A stretch of 64,000 nucleotides of DNA from Bolinopsis microptera (taxonomy: Eukaryota; Ctenophora; Tentaculata; Lobata; Bolinopsidae): assembly GCF_026151205.1 (NCBI RefSeq), contig NC_087081.1:13682340-13746339 (forward strand), given 5' to 3'. The notes beneath the pieces are model-generated. The model ran no database searches, was not told where the DNA came from, and saw only the letters and a program-made list of their open reading frames with translations. Made by a program: the position numbers and the translations under genes. How positions within the stretch are numbered: position 1 is the first letter of the stretch; every line of letters begins with the position of its first letter. Shown piece after piece: positions 11,470-26,400 of the stretch.

Positions 11470-14400
11470 TTAGTAAATCATGTTTATTGTACACAGCAAA
11501 GTACCAAATAGAATTGTACTGATCTTGCTATATCCAGCATCTGAGTAGTCATGGTTATTTTCATTATTGGTCTTCGTATCGTCATCCTCGCTATTTGTAT
11601 CAATATCATCTTCGTCAATTTCGTTGCCACTTCCATCATCCTCGGGATCTGAAGGAGATTACCGTCATTCTAGGAAAACAACTAAATTCATAAACATCTT
11701 TCAGGCAACTTGAATGGGGGGGGGGGGGGGGGGGGGGGGAGCCGACCTTATTACGTAAATGTGGCACTGTGACACTTGTGGCACTAACATGTGGCACTTG
11801 CGACACTCACATGTGGCACTTGCGACACTCACATGTGGCACTTGTGGCACTATCATATGTAGCATGTGGCACTTGCGGCACTCACATGTGGCACTTGTGG
11901 CACTATCATATGTAGCATGTGGCACTTGCGGCACTCACATGTGGCACTATCATATGTAGCATGTGGCACTTGCGGCACTCACATGTGGCACTTGCGGCAC
12001 TTTAATTTTGGTGGTAAGATATTTATATATTTCCATATAGTGATTTGATACTTTGTAGACATGTGTGATGATGTTATGTCATAATTTTTACTTTACTTTA
12101 CTTTACTTTACTTGACTTTACTTTACTTTCATATGCAGCATGCGACACTTGCAGCACTAAAATGCGCACTTGCGGCACTTTCATTTGTAACATGTGGCAC
12201 TTTTGGCACTAAAATGCGCACTTGCAGAACTAAATTATACCTTATCGGGCCTTACTTAAACGGATATAATTATGAACGGACATTAATACGAACGCTAGAA
12301 AGCAATCAAAACCATCAAAAATCCGAATTTTTCATCTTTTTTTTACGTTTTTTGATTTAAGCAAATGATTTTTAAATCAATCGTTCATACAGTAAGCAAG
12401 AAAAGCAATCTTAAATCAGTTAACGTGTTAAAATATGTGTACATGATTATTGTCTTATATCACATATCATCTTCATCAAATGGGTTTTCGTGCATTAAAA
12501 ATTCCATGCTTAAAGCATCAGTAATACCCACTTTTTGGAAACATTTTTTATCAAACTACCTCGGTCCTTTAAGTGTCAACTTTTACTAGCCATTCAGCGT
12601 TAAGTGGTTTTATCTTAGAAAACTTAGGTTAACCTTAACATCACGTGGATCTTTCCCAGCACTTATCTGTTTCATTATCTCCCCTAAGCTAACAAGTTTG
12701 TCATGTTGGCGGGGACTAACTCATGAACTATGTTATTTAGTGCCATAATTTTGTTGACTTTTTCCGTCAAGTGACCCTTGAAAACATCATATATACTAGA
12801 AAACATCATATATACTAGAAAAGTTTTCTGTGCCTCCGGCAGAACAACGAGAACCTCAGAACTTTTCTGTCGTTAACTTACGGCACAATGAAGTTCTCAT
12901 AGTTGACATATTCTAGACAAAAAGTTCGAAATGGAAACATTTTTTAAAAAATTTAACGGACTTTAACTTGGACGGACATTAAATGAACGGACTTTATTTG
13001 AACGGACATTAAAATGAACGCTAGGGCCTCCAGCGTTCAAGTAATGTCCGTCCAAATTAGGTCCGATAAGGTATGTAATATGTGACACTGTTAGTACTGT
13101 TACTTATGGCACATTATCATATCATTTAACTTTTGGACACGAAGGGAAACACACATGTAAGGCTTACAATCTCCGTAAAACTACATCATTAGAGCCTGTA
13201 AAACTAAAACATTTAAGATAAGCACTCTATCAAGTAAAATTCATATCATCATAGTTTATTTAAGTTTAACTCAAACGTACAACTACAAATTGTAACAAAG
13301 GCAAAATTTAATCAAAGGGCAAAATTCATAGCATGTTAGAATTCTTATTTAAGTATATTATATCCTCTACAGCTTCTTCTACAGCTTTATTTGTAAATAC
13401 GACCGATTCTATCAAATAATCCAGGTTGCAAGTAAAGATTACAAATTTGTTAAGATGCACTGAGTGAAATAAATAAAAAGTCTAAACATAAACAAATTAC
13501 TGTTTTATCTCCATTGTATTAAGTCCTCAAACGTTAGTTTTAAAATTTGAACAAAATCTTGCTTCTTCCTGATCAAATAAATTGGTTTTGTTGATCACTT
13601 TTTGGACAATTTTTAACCCCCCCCCCCCCTATATAATACGTATAATAATATAAATACGTATAGCTATAATTCTGTCAAAAGTACACAAGCGTAATCATTT
13701 GGAAACCCCCCTTCCCCCTCGGCTGATTACGTAATATGTGAACGACACCATATGAATGTGGCACTTTTAAAATTAGAGTAAGACATTTGTGGCATTAATA
13801 TTTGGCATTACACTATACTCTTTGTAATATGTACTGTGTATGTCCTAAACTAGTGGTAAAGTTATGCAATTCGAGTTTTACTAATAGCTTATATTGCTTT
13901 TTAGTGTGGAAATAGTTTGAGTTACTTTTAAAGAAATCAAAATCTTATTACACAATTAAAACAGTATTTAAGGGCACACAAAAATTAATCTGCTGACACA
14001 ATTTCACCCAACGATTGTTAGAATTAGCTTGGAGTCATCTGAAAATATGAACTTGTTCCGAAACGTTAAAATCTGTTTATATAATATTTACCAATATAGA
14101 TGTAGACATAAAACTGAATAGCTCGTTGATGAAGAACATGAAATATTAATTTAAAGAACCTCGGTATAAAAACAAACTGCACACGTTCTAAAAGTTAAGA
14201 CAGAATCGGTCACTTGTTTGACTATCAAAAGGCTCTAGTTTTATGTAAGAAGTATGAGTAATCTTTGCGACATCCCAATCCTCAGAAAACTGCACCGAGG
14301 CATAACAGGACCATGCCACCAAAAAATGTGAATGATAAAGTAATATGTGAACGACCCCTGATGGTCCATAAATTATTCTATAAATTGTGTAATAATTCTC

Positions 14401-17400
14401 CTAGCAAATTATTCCAGCTTTTATGCAGATATTAATATATTCCCAACTAGTTGAAGGTTCACAACCCGTCACACTAAAGTGCTTTCCATCCTTTTATGAA
14501 TTACAGTCTGATTGCGAAAAATACTGATAATTGAGCTTAATCTTGTTCATCTATACTTAGAAGTTGCTTTAGAATTAAGAACGAAACTTATTCATAACTG
14601 CAAGATTTCGACACCAGAACCAAAGTGTTACATTATAGTGCCACATTAGAGTGCCGCATGTTTTTCAGAGTGCCACATAGCCCACACTTTTTTTTCATAG
14701 TGTCGCAAAAGTACTTTTTTGAGTGTCGCAAGTTTATGTGGCACTAATGTGGTGTAAGGGTGCTCTCCCGGACTCGCAACCAGAAGGTAGGGAGTTCGAT
14801 GCTTGAATTTACACAAAATAATATTGTAACAGCTGGTTTATGGACCATGATGATAATACATTTTTTCAATGAAATTAAAAACACTCATTTTGTAAACTGA
14901 GTGATTCTAAACCGGGCAAATTTTCTGCAAACTATACTATACCGTGTTGACTATTGCCTCAACATCGTCAGTCAATCGAAGGCCGGACCGTCACGTCCAC
15001 GCTTTACGCGCGGTGTTGAATTCGAATACAAAATAAGATCCTTTATATATCAAGACGGAGTTACAAAACGCGCGTTCCATTTATACCTCGTTTTTAGCAG
15101 TCTGAAGGACTATTATACAAAACCTTAACCGATGTTATTAATCACTCCAAACAGTCTTCATTCTTCTGTAGTATATTTTAATATTTTTAAAGATATATAA
15201 GTCGAAGGTGAAAAGTCCAATTCTTAGAGTTATAATTGGGCATATTCATAATAAATTGTTCATATTTACTGTCCTCAAATACAATACATATTAGTCACAT
15301 TATTTATAACTTGAAGTAAGACAATGTCTAATTTGATTTCTCTGATTTCGGCTAGTTTAGCTGCAAGTTGCACCCCATGTATTTCCATAGACGGGCTTGT
15401 TGACCAAGGCGAGTTTCTGTGGAAGAGGTTAGCGTTCTTTGGTTGCATGCAGGGAGTGACGAGTGTCTGGCGTTTGTTTCTATAAGCAGCTTTTCTAATG
15501 GCACTTTTCAGGAGACCTCCGTAACATTAGTAGCTGATTTTAAGGTGACCAAACCTGCAACAGTATTTATTATGTATTATCAATTGTTTACTTGGGAACC
15601 GGTTTTTGGTACACCGGCCAATGTTTACAAAATTATATGATACATAACAATATAATTTTATTTAATATACCTTAGTTCGTTTAATTATGGCGGGTTAAAT
15701 TCAGCGGTTTTCGGTAATTCCACCATATTACCCGCCATTATTTTTATACCCGCCATAATAAAACCCGCCTAGTCAACTTTTGGATTTCTGGCAGGGTATA
15801 CGCATGCCATAATAATTTTATCGTTCCTATTTTACATTGAAACAAGCGTCACGAACTCACTTTCTAGGTATTCCGACCACAGCGATGTGGTTTTATTCAA
15901 ATACTTTGGTTGTAATGACCTGTACTGTCAAACTGATTGATACCGTAAATAAGTGGCGGGTAAAATATGGCGGATTTTCGGACAATCCGCCATATTTTTT
16001 CCCGCCAACATTTTACTCGCCACAATATTACCCGCCATAAATAAACGAACTAAGGTAAGTGAAAATAATAATTGAAAATTATGGTGTATCCTTTGCTTTA
16101 TAATTTATTCTTAAAAATTAAAAACTTGCATAATCAAAACTTGCATATCATGATTTACTAAAACAAAGTAAAAATAAATTTGATTTGACTGTTTATAGGC
16201 CGACTGATCAATTACATTTGGGGCCATCTACTTAGAACGTCCGGCAAATAGGGAGGGGGGTGGTTTCTGAAAATCCGGACGTCCGTAAATTTTATTTCAA
16301 ATCTTTGAATTTTATTTCAACCCTTTGAATTTTATTAACAATGAATTGAGTTGGTTTTATTTGTACTCTTAAAAGTAGCTGGAAATCTGGATGTCTGGGG
16401 GAGGGTCGCCGGGATTGGTTTTGAAAATTCGGACACAACCGGACAGGGGGAAGTGGTCTGAAAATCTACGATTTTGGCGGACATCCTAAGTAGATGGCCC
16501 CTTGCACTTTTAAGTTACAAGGGTTGAAACTGGCCCGCAAGGTTTGTATGTCCTCAGCAAATTTTGTTAAGTTTCTTATAATTATCAGCTAATTTGCGAT
16601 TAAAGATAAATGAACAGGGCAGAGTAGATAGTGCTTTGTTTCAACTGTAGTTAAACATAAGTAAATGAGCCCACGTCTTATCAGCACCTGCTAGCGCTAT
16701 CATGACAGTGAAAAATGTGGAATTTGGTTGATAGTGAAATTTCACCCCTTCTTCTTAAAGGACCAGTTAACTGAAAAATTTGTAGTCTCAAATTTGGCTA
16801 AGATTTAAATCAGCTGTGACAAACTGGTAAAGAATCGTATCGCCGAAAGAACCAACTCTCTAGCGTACTTGTAACGCGTGTTATTGCAAAAATAAGCTGT
16901 GGCCTCGTGACGTCATAAAGTCCCTCAGTGCGCGCTTGCATAGCGTAATTTACATTACAAATGTTTATCATCGTCAATAAAACACGTGTAACTCACTCAA
17001 ATTTTAGAATTATGACTATTACCCTAGTTCTCCAAAATCCTTATAGTTTTGGCTATCATTCTAACTAAAGGAATAGCTGATTGGATGTACAGTGCTCACG
17101 TCATGATTTTAAACAGTGATATAGGTTCTTGAACAGTGGCGGGTGAATGTACGGTTAGAAAGTTTCTGCTATTACAACTTATGTCATATGTGATAATTTT
17201 GGATTGTTTTCATTGCTTAATTACACAAGCAGCTAGGGAGACTGTGCCGATTATTTTTCCCCAGTCCATGAAACTCTAACGAATTTAGAAAGGATCTAGA
17301 TAAGTAGGAGTTTATTCAATTCCGAGAGCAATTATATTTATAGCATAGCGAAATTTATAACTTTAATCCGCATGTGTCAGCCAGCACAGGAGACAAGAAG

Positions 17401-20400
17401 TCTGGCTACTTTACGGCCGTTCCTCTGGGACCATTAGTAGAAGTAGCTTCTATCAGAACAGTGCCGTGGGAACAGAATTCCCGCCAAAATACCCGGTCTC
17501 GGGTCTACCAAATAGTAATACTGATTGGACTTGGAGTGTACGGTGTGCGGTGTGTCTTGAATTAGACTTACGGCTTACCTAGTTGTTATCCTAATTGCAT
17601 TATCATCGGTACATAACATAAATAAACTACTGGTAAGTTTAAATACCAAGTGCAAACGTGTTCAGTCAATCGACCCACTGAACAACTATAGAATTTCCAA
17701 GACCCTATTATTCTCTGGCCATATATTACGGCACGATCGATTGTTAGATGGCTAAACGACCAACGTTAATCTATATAATTCTAAAACTATGAGCTAGCAC
17801 TTTAATCTAAAAATACACTTTTTATATTACTCCTGATTTTTACATTTCACGTAAAACATTGTCGCCACAGGTTGATCATGGACACTAACAGCTTGATTTG
17901 AGATAAATGACTAATGAGTTTCTCTAAAGTTAACTCTAAAGTTGTGTAGTCCAGTTATTTATGGACATTTATGGAAATGAACCTGCAAATATTCAAATAC
18001 TCACGAAACTTTGCACAGACCTTCCCGAAGGTATGAATAAACGATTTTCGTTTGGAGACATTTTTTTTACCGTGGAGAAAACCCAGGAGGGCCACGCCCA
18101 TATTGACCCAATAACGTAACCGACCTCTTGCTTCTGAAGGTCGTAGAGACTTCAAAATAGGCTTAAACGAAGCCGCATATGCATGTTTATATAGTGTTTA
18201 CTTTTCGAAAAATTCGCCAAAAACCATTTTGGGCGTGGTGCTGAGCCCATTTTCGATAGGATCGTGATAGAGTCTTTAGACAGGGTGCAAAAGAACCGCA
18301 CATATTAATATATGACTTACGAACAAACATATGCCTTAAAGTGCTTACTTTTTCATTTATTGGCGAAAAACTGATTTTCGGTTCCAGAAATCATGCAAAA
18401 CTATGGATATCTGGTAAATTGGGCTATGAAGGCCCTAAAGGTTTTTGAATGTGTGCAAATTGTGCAGAATGGCCATGTTTATATACATTATACAACTTAT
18501 GAAGCAACATGTACCCTAAATTACTTACTTTTCGAGTTATTCGGGGAAAAACATTGTATTATGTCCATTTTCTACCTGTAAAATACAGTCTCACGAGCTC
18601 TTCTGCGCGCGCAAGGGACTTGCGCCAAAATAATACAAACGCTATTTACACGCGTTAGAGAAGCAGTTAGAGATTTAGGAATTTCGACACGTTGCTTAGT
18701 TTGCTATTTGTCACAATCTGTCAAAATATGAGGATAACTTTTTTTTCAGTTAACTGGTCCTTTAAGATGGCTGCATCTGTTTGATTATCAATGACTTTCA
18801 TCATTTGACTGAATATACCAAACTCGTTCGGTAGTTAAGATAAGAACCGATTACCACATTATAAGACAAATTGTTGCTTACCTGCAGCACTGATATAATG
18901 TTCCATCTTGTTCTCTGCAGTTTTCTGTGATCCACTTTAGCTATGTAAATGAATTCTGTGATCTTTAGGTACTTTAGTCTGAAAATACATGTACATGACA
19001 GCTCGAAAATAGAAATAACCAAATAGGATAAAAAATAAAGGAAAACTGATGATTTAGAATGGTAACAATCATAACTATTTATACCAGTTACCAATAAAAG
19101 ACAAAAGCCATTCCTTACCCCCTTCTTCTAATAGTGGGTGACCCTATAATTGGCTATCGAAGTATTCGAAGACAAGTTTTCAAAAATTAAGATAAATACT
19201 TTGTAGCACATGCACAGGGTGGGCAAAAAAAGAGCAGCAAGATACATTTTGGTCCACCATGTTTTTAATTTAACCATGTTTTTAATTTAATTTTAATGTA
19301 ATATTCTGGGTTATATCAGATGACACGATTGTGAGTCCAGATGAAAAGTAGTGGAGTGTGTGTAAGCGCTCTTGGTGTGTGAAACGGTTCTTTAAGTTGG
19401 CATCTTAGATGTAAAAATTCATGCTCTGGAAGTCACATTGTGCTGTTTAGGACCGCTTTTTATTGAAGAAAATGGTTCGTTAGGCTGAAAAATGCAAAGA
19501 TCTGAAAATAAGCTATCTGAAATATTTGCTATTCTTCCTAGCCAAATTAATCGCCGGTCAAGTTGAAGGTCAGCACTCATGTGTAATTGTAATAATCGGG
19601 CGTCCTGAAAATCGAGTTTTCGAAATCATGAAAGTAAACATCATCGCATCCCCTCCCTATTTCAGCCCAAAGTGCATGAATCAATGGTAAATTGCATGAA
19701 TCAATGGTAAAGTGCATGAATCAATGGTAAATTGACTTTTAATACATGTTCAATTGAGTCATAACTGTCTTTTTCTGCAGTTAGTTGTAATTGTGGAGGA
19801 AAGCTATAAGATATACAATTAAGAAAAACTATTAACTAACCAGAAACACATTCAGTATTTTGCAGGTATATTAATCAGTAATAGTCACATCGTAAAGTAA
19901 AGCATCTGGCTCTGTTTTGAGTTGGTGTTCACCACACTTTTCCACTGACCAATGTAAATCGTAGCACCGCTTCGTATCATATCCTAAAGCAGTTTAAACC
20001 AATAGTATTGCAATATATTTTTACTAAGCATATATCACATTAGAATCAACAAATTATTTTTCAATCAAAATGGAAATTTGATTCCTATGAACAATATCTC
20101 TGAAGCGCCATCCTACTTAGATTACTGTAATAGCTTTAAATACTTTGGAATTGGCAAGAGGCTATAACATCAAGTTCCATTTACTACAAAATGATCTAGC
20201 TAAAGCCAAAGATTTTAATAGGCCATCTAGAGGATGGACTGATCTATCTTTATTGGTTGGATATAAAGAAAATGATTGCACTCAAGATCTTGCAAGTTCT
20301 ACAAGGATTGGCTCCAACTTATCTGCAAGATATGTTGAACAGATCTAAGATTAGTGTGGGTAGCTTCTCTGTAGTAGCTCCTACGAATGTACACTGTACA

Positions 20401-23400
20401 GGGGTGAGGGGGAGTCAAGGTATGAATTACTACCACCATTGGTTCGAATCGAAAAATATTCGTGTTTATTTCTTTTAAATGAAGGTCCATTTTCGCATTT
20501 ATTTGATAGTTTGGATGAACCTAGAAGTAAACTTGAGGAAATATTCTTTGGTGAAAAAAAATTATTTGGTTGTTAGTGTTTTTATTATGGCAAGTGGTTT
20601 CAATTTAGGGGAATTTAATAAATAAAAAATAAATTCTAACATTTATTACACCCTTCGACATTAAAATATACCCAACAAAGATGTACGTTTAAGTCATTCA
20701 AGCGAGACTTAGTGTTGAAATACCAAGATTATGGACTTTTTATCAGTTTTAGTGAGACAAGGTCAGTTTCTCTATTTTCTAAGAAAAATTTCTACTTTAC
20801 AGTAGGCAATGCTGAGTGGCAGGAATGAGGGACCAAAACGCTTGGGGCTAACAATGGCCCATCTACAAACCACTTCAGAAATGGCAATGATGTCATTTAT
20901 ATGCTTAATTCGTATGCACTTCTAACATTCTATAAAAATCTCTTCCTAAATAGTTATAAAGATACACAACAAAAAACACACAAATAAAATGTTTATATTC
21001 CATATATAAATGTCTATAGAACTTTCAAATTTCTATAAAACTGATAAACCTATGTATATATTCATTTTGCACCCAGAGAAAGATGTGATCACAGAGGTAG
21101 TTTCGATATTATGTTCATGACAAGGTATGGGGCTGCTGCAAGTTATATTTTACAGCTTTTGTAAGCTCAAGTAATCTAGGCAAGGTCAATTTCAAAGTTT
21201 TTGAATTTTGTCGAACACTGTTTAAGACTAAGTTCCAGTCATTTGGTTCTCCTTCCTTTTGAGTGGGAGTGATGGTTATTTTATGGATGATTAGAGGTGA
21301 TTGGGCTTACAGGTGACTGTAGTTAGCATGAGATTTTATTGTACTGTGTTCCAGATTGTCCCTGCTCTGTATAAGTAGCTAATGGTTTAGGTGTGAGAAT
21401 GACTGTCTCTTAGCCAAGTCTGCCAGATGTTTCAAAGAGGGAGTAAAGTGATATAGGGGTTCTGTATTTCAAGACCTTGAAGATGTCATTTAATACAGTG
21501 GTAGAAGTACAGATTATGCACATTCATGATTTCATGAGTGTTGAAGAGTGTTGAAGAGGGGTTTAGTATGCTCTTTTCTGTAGAATTCGTTGCCCAGGAT
21601 CTGCTCCCCGTAGGGTCTGCATCACGCACTAGTTTTAAATTTATCCAGGTATGCTTCTTTATCACCAAACATTATGCGGGCACACATTTTCTGTGCTTTT
21701 GTTAGATACTCCTCCCCAGACAGTTATTCCATATGCAAGATAGCTTTCAAACAGAGTGTGATACAGATCTTTAAGGAGTGATGTGGGAATGTTATCTTTA
21801 ATTCTATTTAGCATGCCACAGTTTTAATACTTATTTACCTCTAGATGTTCATTCCAGTTTAGGTCTTCACCGACTGTTACGCCTAAGAATTTAGTTTCAT
21901 GTAGTCTCTCCTAAGGTGTCACATTTCTTAATTACTATAGCCAAAATTTCAGAAGGAAAATAATTTAAAGGATATATCTGTCGTAGTAGAAGTGGGAGCT
22001 AGAGGCATTTACAATTATTATAGCCTCCCAACCTTTATGAACCACCTGTAAAGGTACAGTATTCAATCTGCAAAGCAACAACTCACAAAAATAAAACACC
22101 CAACATGTGTACTGACTTTTGCCCCCCCCCCTCTGGCCCCCCGCCCTGTACAATCGTCTGGATTCTTTTGAAGCTCTTCTAAAACCTTGCCTTATTAGAC
22201 TGTCCCTTCACGAACTTGAGAAACTTTATCAATAAGTTATTTTAGTCATATTTTGTGTAGGATCTTCAATTTTTTTAAATGAATAAATGTATGATCGAAT
22301 GATACGAATGCAGCCGAATGATAGAAAACTTTAAACATACTTTAAACATAGTACTATTAACTATTAACAACTTTAAGACCTCCTTTGATATTTTGAAATG
22401 GCCACAACACATATCAATATTTTTATTTCTCTAATTGCTAATTCAGTGAAATCTTGCATTTGTAAGAGTCATGTAGCTGTAAAGGATCAATGTAACCCGA
22501 TTAAGTATGATGACGAATTATGTTGAAGTCTGAAGATAATATAAGAAATACGTCGCAAATTATAAGTCGACTTTTGAGAATTAAGCAGCACAAGATAAAA
22601 AACGATTGGAACACATAAATCAGATTATATGAAAACGTACTTAACAATTAAATTACATATCGAAAAAAAGATAACCAAACAGACTAAATATTAGTTTTGA
22701 AATGCAAAGATATCACTCAAATACTATCAATGATACTATAACGTACATGTGTGATTCATGACAGTATTTGCTTGTGCGCTCGATTTTCATACTGCGGAGT
22801 TAATTTTCGGAAATACGCGCGGCGCGTTTAGAGTTTTAATTTAATTTTAACATGATTTTTGCCGGAATTATTTTGATACATTTAATGTTTAAATTTACCT
22901 GGGGACCCCAGGCTATTATATTTATGTTCATAACCATATTATTTAGCGGAATGACAGGATGGCACGAGCTAGGAAGTAACGCGCGCCGGGCCAAACCATT
23001 AACAATGGTCAACGTGCAACGTAAAATAATTTAATAAGCTATTAAATTATATATATTAGCACTTTTTTAAATTTCTTCTTGCAAATCTATTTTTAATTTT
23101 TTGTTCATAACTATGAGCTGAATTTTATAATATTATAAAGTAACAAGTAACATCGCGTGCGAAGGGGAAACACTATTATTGATTATACAAAATAAAAATT
23201 AAAATAAAATGGACCCATCCGATCTAATCAGCAATTGCTTGCCCAAATTTTAAGAAAATTCTTGTGAAAAGGCCCTTTAGGTATTGGTATGGGATTAGGG
23301 TTTTTGTAAAACCGTTTTGTACGGCTGCAAAACCAATATCACAAAAACCAAAGTCACGTGAAATTTTTGGGCGAGCGAATTAGTAGAAGCCCAGTACAGT

Positions 23401-26400
23401 TTAATAGTTAATCGTAGGTTAAGGTCAGGGTTAGCCGTTATAAGGTTATTATTTAATTAGGGTTAAGCAATCAAATTCAAAGAAACATAACATTAACGGG
23501 CGGCGGGCCGCAGGTGTTATTGTTATTTGAAGTAGAATAAATATTAGATCGACGTGGGCTCGTTATATTATAGTTGTGCCCGGTCCAATTTGTAGGTTTA
23601 TAACTTACCAATACCATGCATCAAGACCCGCGCCGAGTTGGACTCGTCGTTACCTAGGTTGATTGACGATGTCAATCCGTCAAGATCGTTGCTCTGCGAA
23701 GCAGAGCAACGATCGACGAAGCAAGAATGCTAGTTCGCGCGGCGCGTCGAAGCGGCAAAGTCCTCCAATTACCTGGGGACCTCAGGCTATCATGTTCATA
23801 AAGAGATTAGGCGGAATGACAGGCTGAGCGCGGCCCAGTAAGACTCGTCGACGGTCCTATTTGGACGGTAATATTTATGGAACACATATTTTACAAGTAT
23901 CGATCACCCGTTAAGGTCCAATTTATCGTTTTGAATAAATGTTAAACTGTTGATTGCTTTTTTGCTTTTGTAATTGTTAAATTAAAACAGTTTAACTTTA
24001 AATTGTCGGCAGCGGATGTTTTTTATTGGTTATTCTGAATTTTAAATGCTTCCCCACACCCCATTATAATTAATCGAAAGGGGTTATTCGTACAGTTACA
24101 GTATAAGTATTATTATATCACGATCACGGTACACTTATTATAAGTATAAAACATAGTTATAACAGGCAAAATTGGACATGACAACATTGACATTTAAATA
24201 AATTAAAATGTCAAGTTTGTCGTTAGGCAGGGTTAGTCGTTTAGTTTTTGGCGAAAGCTTGTTAAGGGATGGGGTTGTGCCGCATTGCAATGCCAATGCA
24301 TATTTTAGATAAACATATTTGTATCATAATTTTAAGATTATTATGTACAAAAAGGTTAATTTCATGTCAGTCAGACTCAGACTCACAATCGGAGGCACAC
24401 AGAGAGGTATTTATATTCGATGAGCCTTTGTTTTGTAGTTGACCGATGATCACAATTGTAATACAATCATGTCATCTGTAATTTGTAATCGTATGTAATT
24501 ATGGTTGATATATATAATAAGAACACTGATCAATTCAAGCTTAACAAGCCAAATTATGATTGAAATCATCAAACAAATTAATATCGTCTTTAGCGTTATT
24601 TATGATTGCTGAATCGCAGTATGAATCGGGCAGAATTATATTTCACGTCTCACGATATAATCGTAAAAATCAATTTTATAACTTAAAGTTGAAATATCAA
24701 CCAGTTCAGTTGATGATTCTTGCAAAAAAAAGCAGTATTGTACCTAACTATGCAGCATATTGGAACCGTAAGTGCCACATGTGAGTGCCGCAAGTGTCGC
24801 ATGCTGCATATGATAGTGCCGCAAGTGCCACATGTGAGTGCCGCAAGTGCCACATGCTACATATGATAGTGCCACAAGTGCCACATGTGAGTGTCGCAAG
24901 TGCCACATGTTACATATGATAGTGCCACAAGTGCCACATGTGAGTGTCGCAAGTGCCACATGTTACATATGATAGTGCCACAAGTGCCACATGTGAGTGT
25001 CGCAAGTGCCACATGTTAGTGCCACGAGTGTCACAGTGCCACATTTACGTTATAAGGTTGTCTGGGGGGGGGGGGGGGGGGGTGGCTGGTGCCAAATTGT
25101 CGTTTGAATTGTTTCCTCTGTTATATAAACTTATTTATTCGATAGTATTAACCATATGCATGCATGGTGCAATTGGTTACAAATGCGCCGTCTACACTTT
25201 ACAGTCTACCTTATCGAACCTTATTTGAACGGACATTAAATGAACGCTTGAGCCCTAACGTTCATCTTAATGTCCGTCCAAGTTAAAGTCCGTTGTTTTT
25301 TTTCAAACATTTTTGCACTTCCAACTTTTTGTCCAGAATATGACTATGAGGAAGGGTTCTCCTTGGTCTGCCGGAGGCACAGAAAAATTTACTAGTACTA
25401 TATGATGTTTTCAAGGGTCACTTGGCGGAAAAAGTCAACGAAATTATTATTTAATGGCACTCAACAACATAGTTCATGAGCTAGTCCCCGCCAACATGAC
25501 AAACTTGTTCCAGCCTCTAGATATTACGGTAAATCGTGTTGACAATTGACATGGAAATTGTCCGACGTTGTTATAGTTCATATTACTCAGGGGAGGTAAT
25601 GAAACAGTGCTAGGAAAGCTCCTTGTGATGTTAAGGTTAACCTAAAGTTTTCTAGGATAAAACCACTTCACACCGAATGGCTTGTAAAAGTTAACACTGA
25701 AATGCAGGACCGGGGTAGTTTGATAAAAAAAGGTTTCCGTAAAACTAAAAATCACTGATGCTTTAAGCATGGACTATTTCATGCACGAAACCCCATTTAA
25801 TGAAGATGATATGTGATAAGACACTGATCATGTACACATATTTTAACGTTTTTGCTGCTTAACGACTTTTTTTCTTACTCACTGTATAAAAATGGATTTA
25901 AAATCATTTGCTGAAATAGAAAACTTTTAATAAAATGAAAAAAATGAGGATTTTTGATGGTTAGGTTTTGAATGCCTTCTAGCGTTCATATTAATGTCCG
26001 TTCATAATTATGTCTGTTCATTTAATGTCCGTCCAAATAAGGTCCGATAAGGTATAGTAATTCATTTCATATATACATGATATAGTTTAAGTTGGACTTA
26101 CCATCTTTTGGGAAAGCCCTGTAACCGTCCAGTACTATATCCTTGGAATCTGGTGATGTAATTGTTATGGATACTGTGCCTTTTATCCACACTTCATTCC
26201 ACCAGTCTGTTGTACATTCTGACATCAAAAAGTTGTAAACGATGACCCCATTGACATCTATTGTTAGCCTTAGTTCGTCGTTAAAAGAAACGGTCCAGAT
26301 CTTTTCATTTTCACTCGGTAAGGTGGCGGAGAATTCTGCGTTCTGCACGCAGCCGTAAGTCTTTATGAACATCATTTCATAAAATGAAAGATCTAACTGT

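Noticed and set aside
11701-12048. ORFs rich in His, Cys and Thr (CGTCGT-type) in the satellite
   Set aside because: Period follows the GTGGCAC satellite; both strands are open, and no start or splice context exists. The same holds for 24.74-25.2 kb.
15419-15640. 73-codon ORF before the TA-flanked MITE
   Set aside because: No recognisable domain or splice context; left as non-coding.
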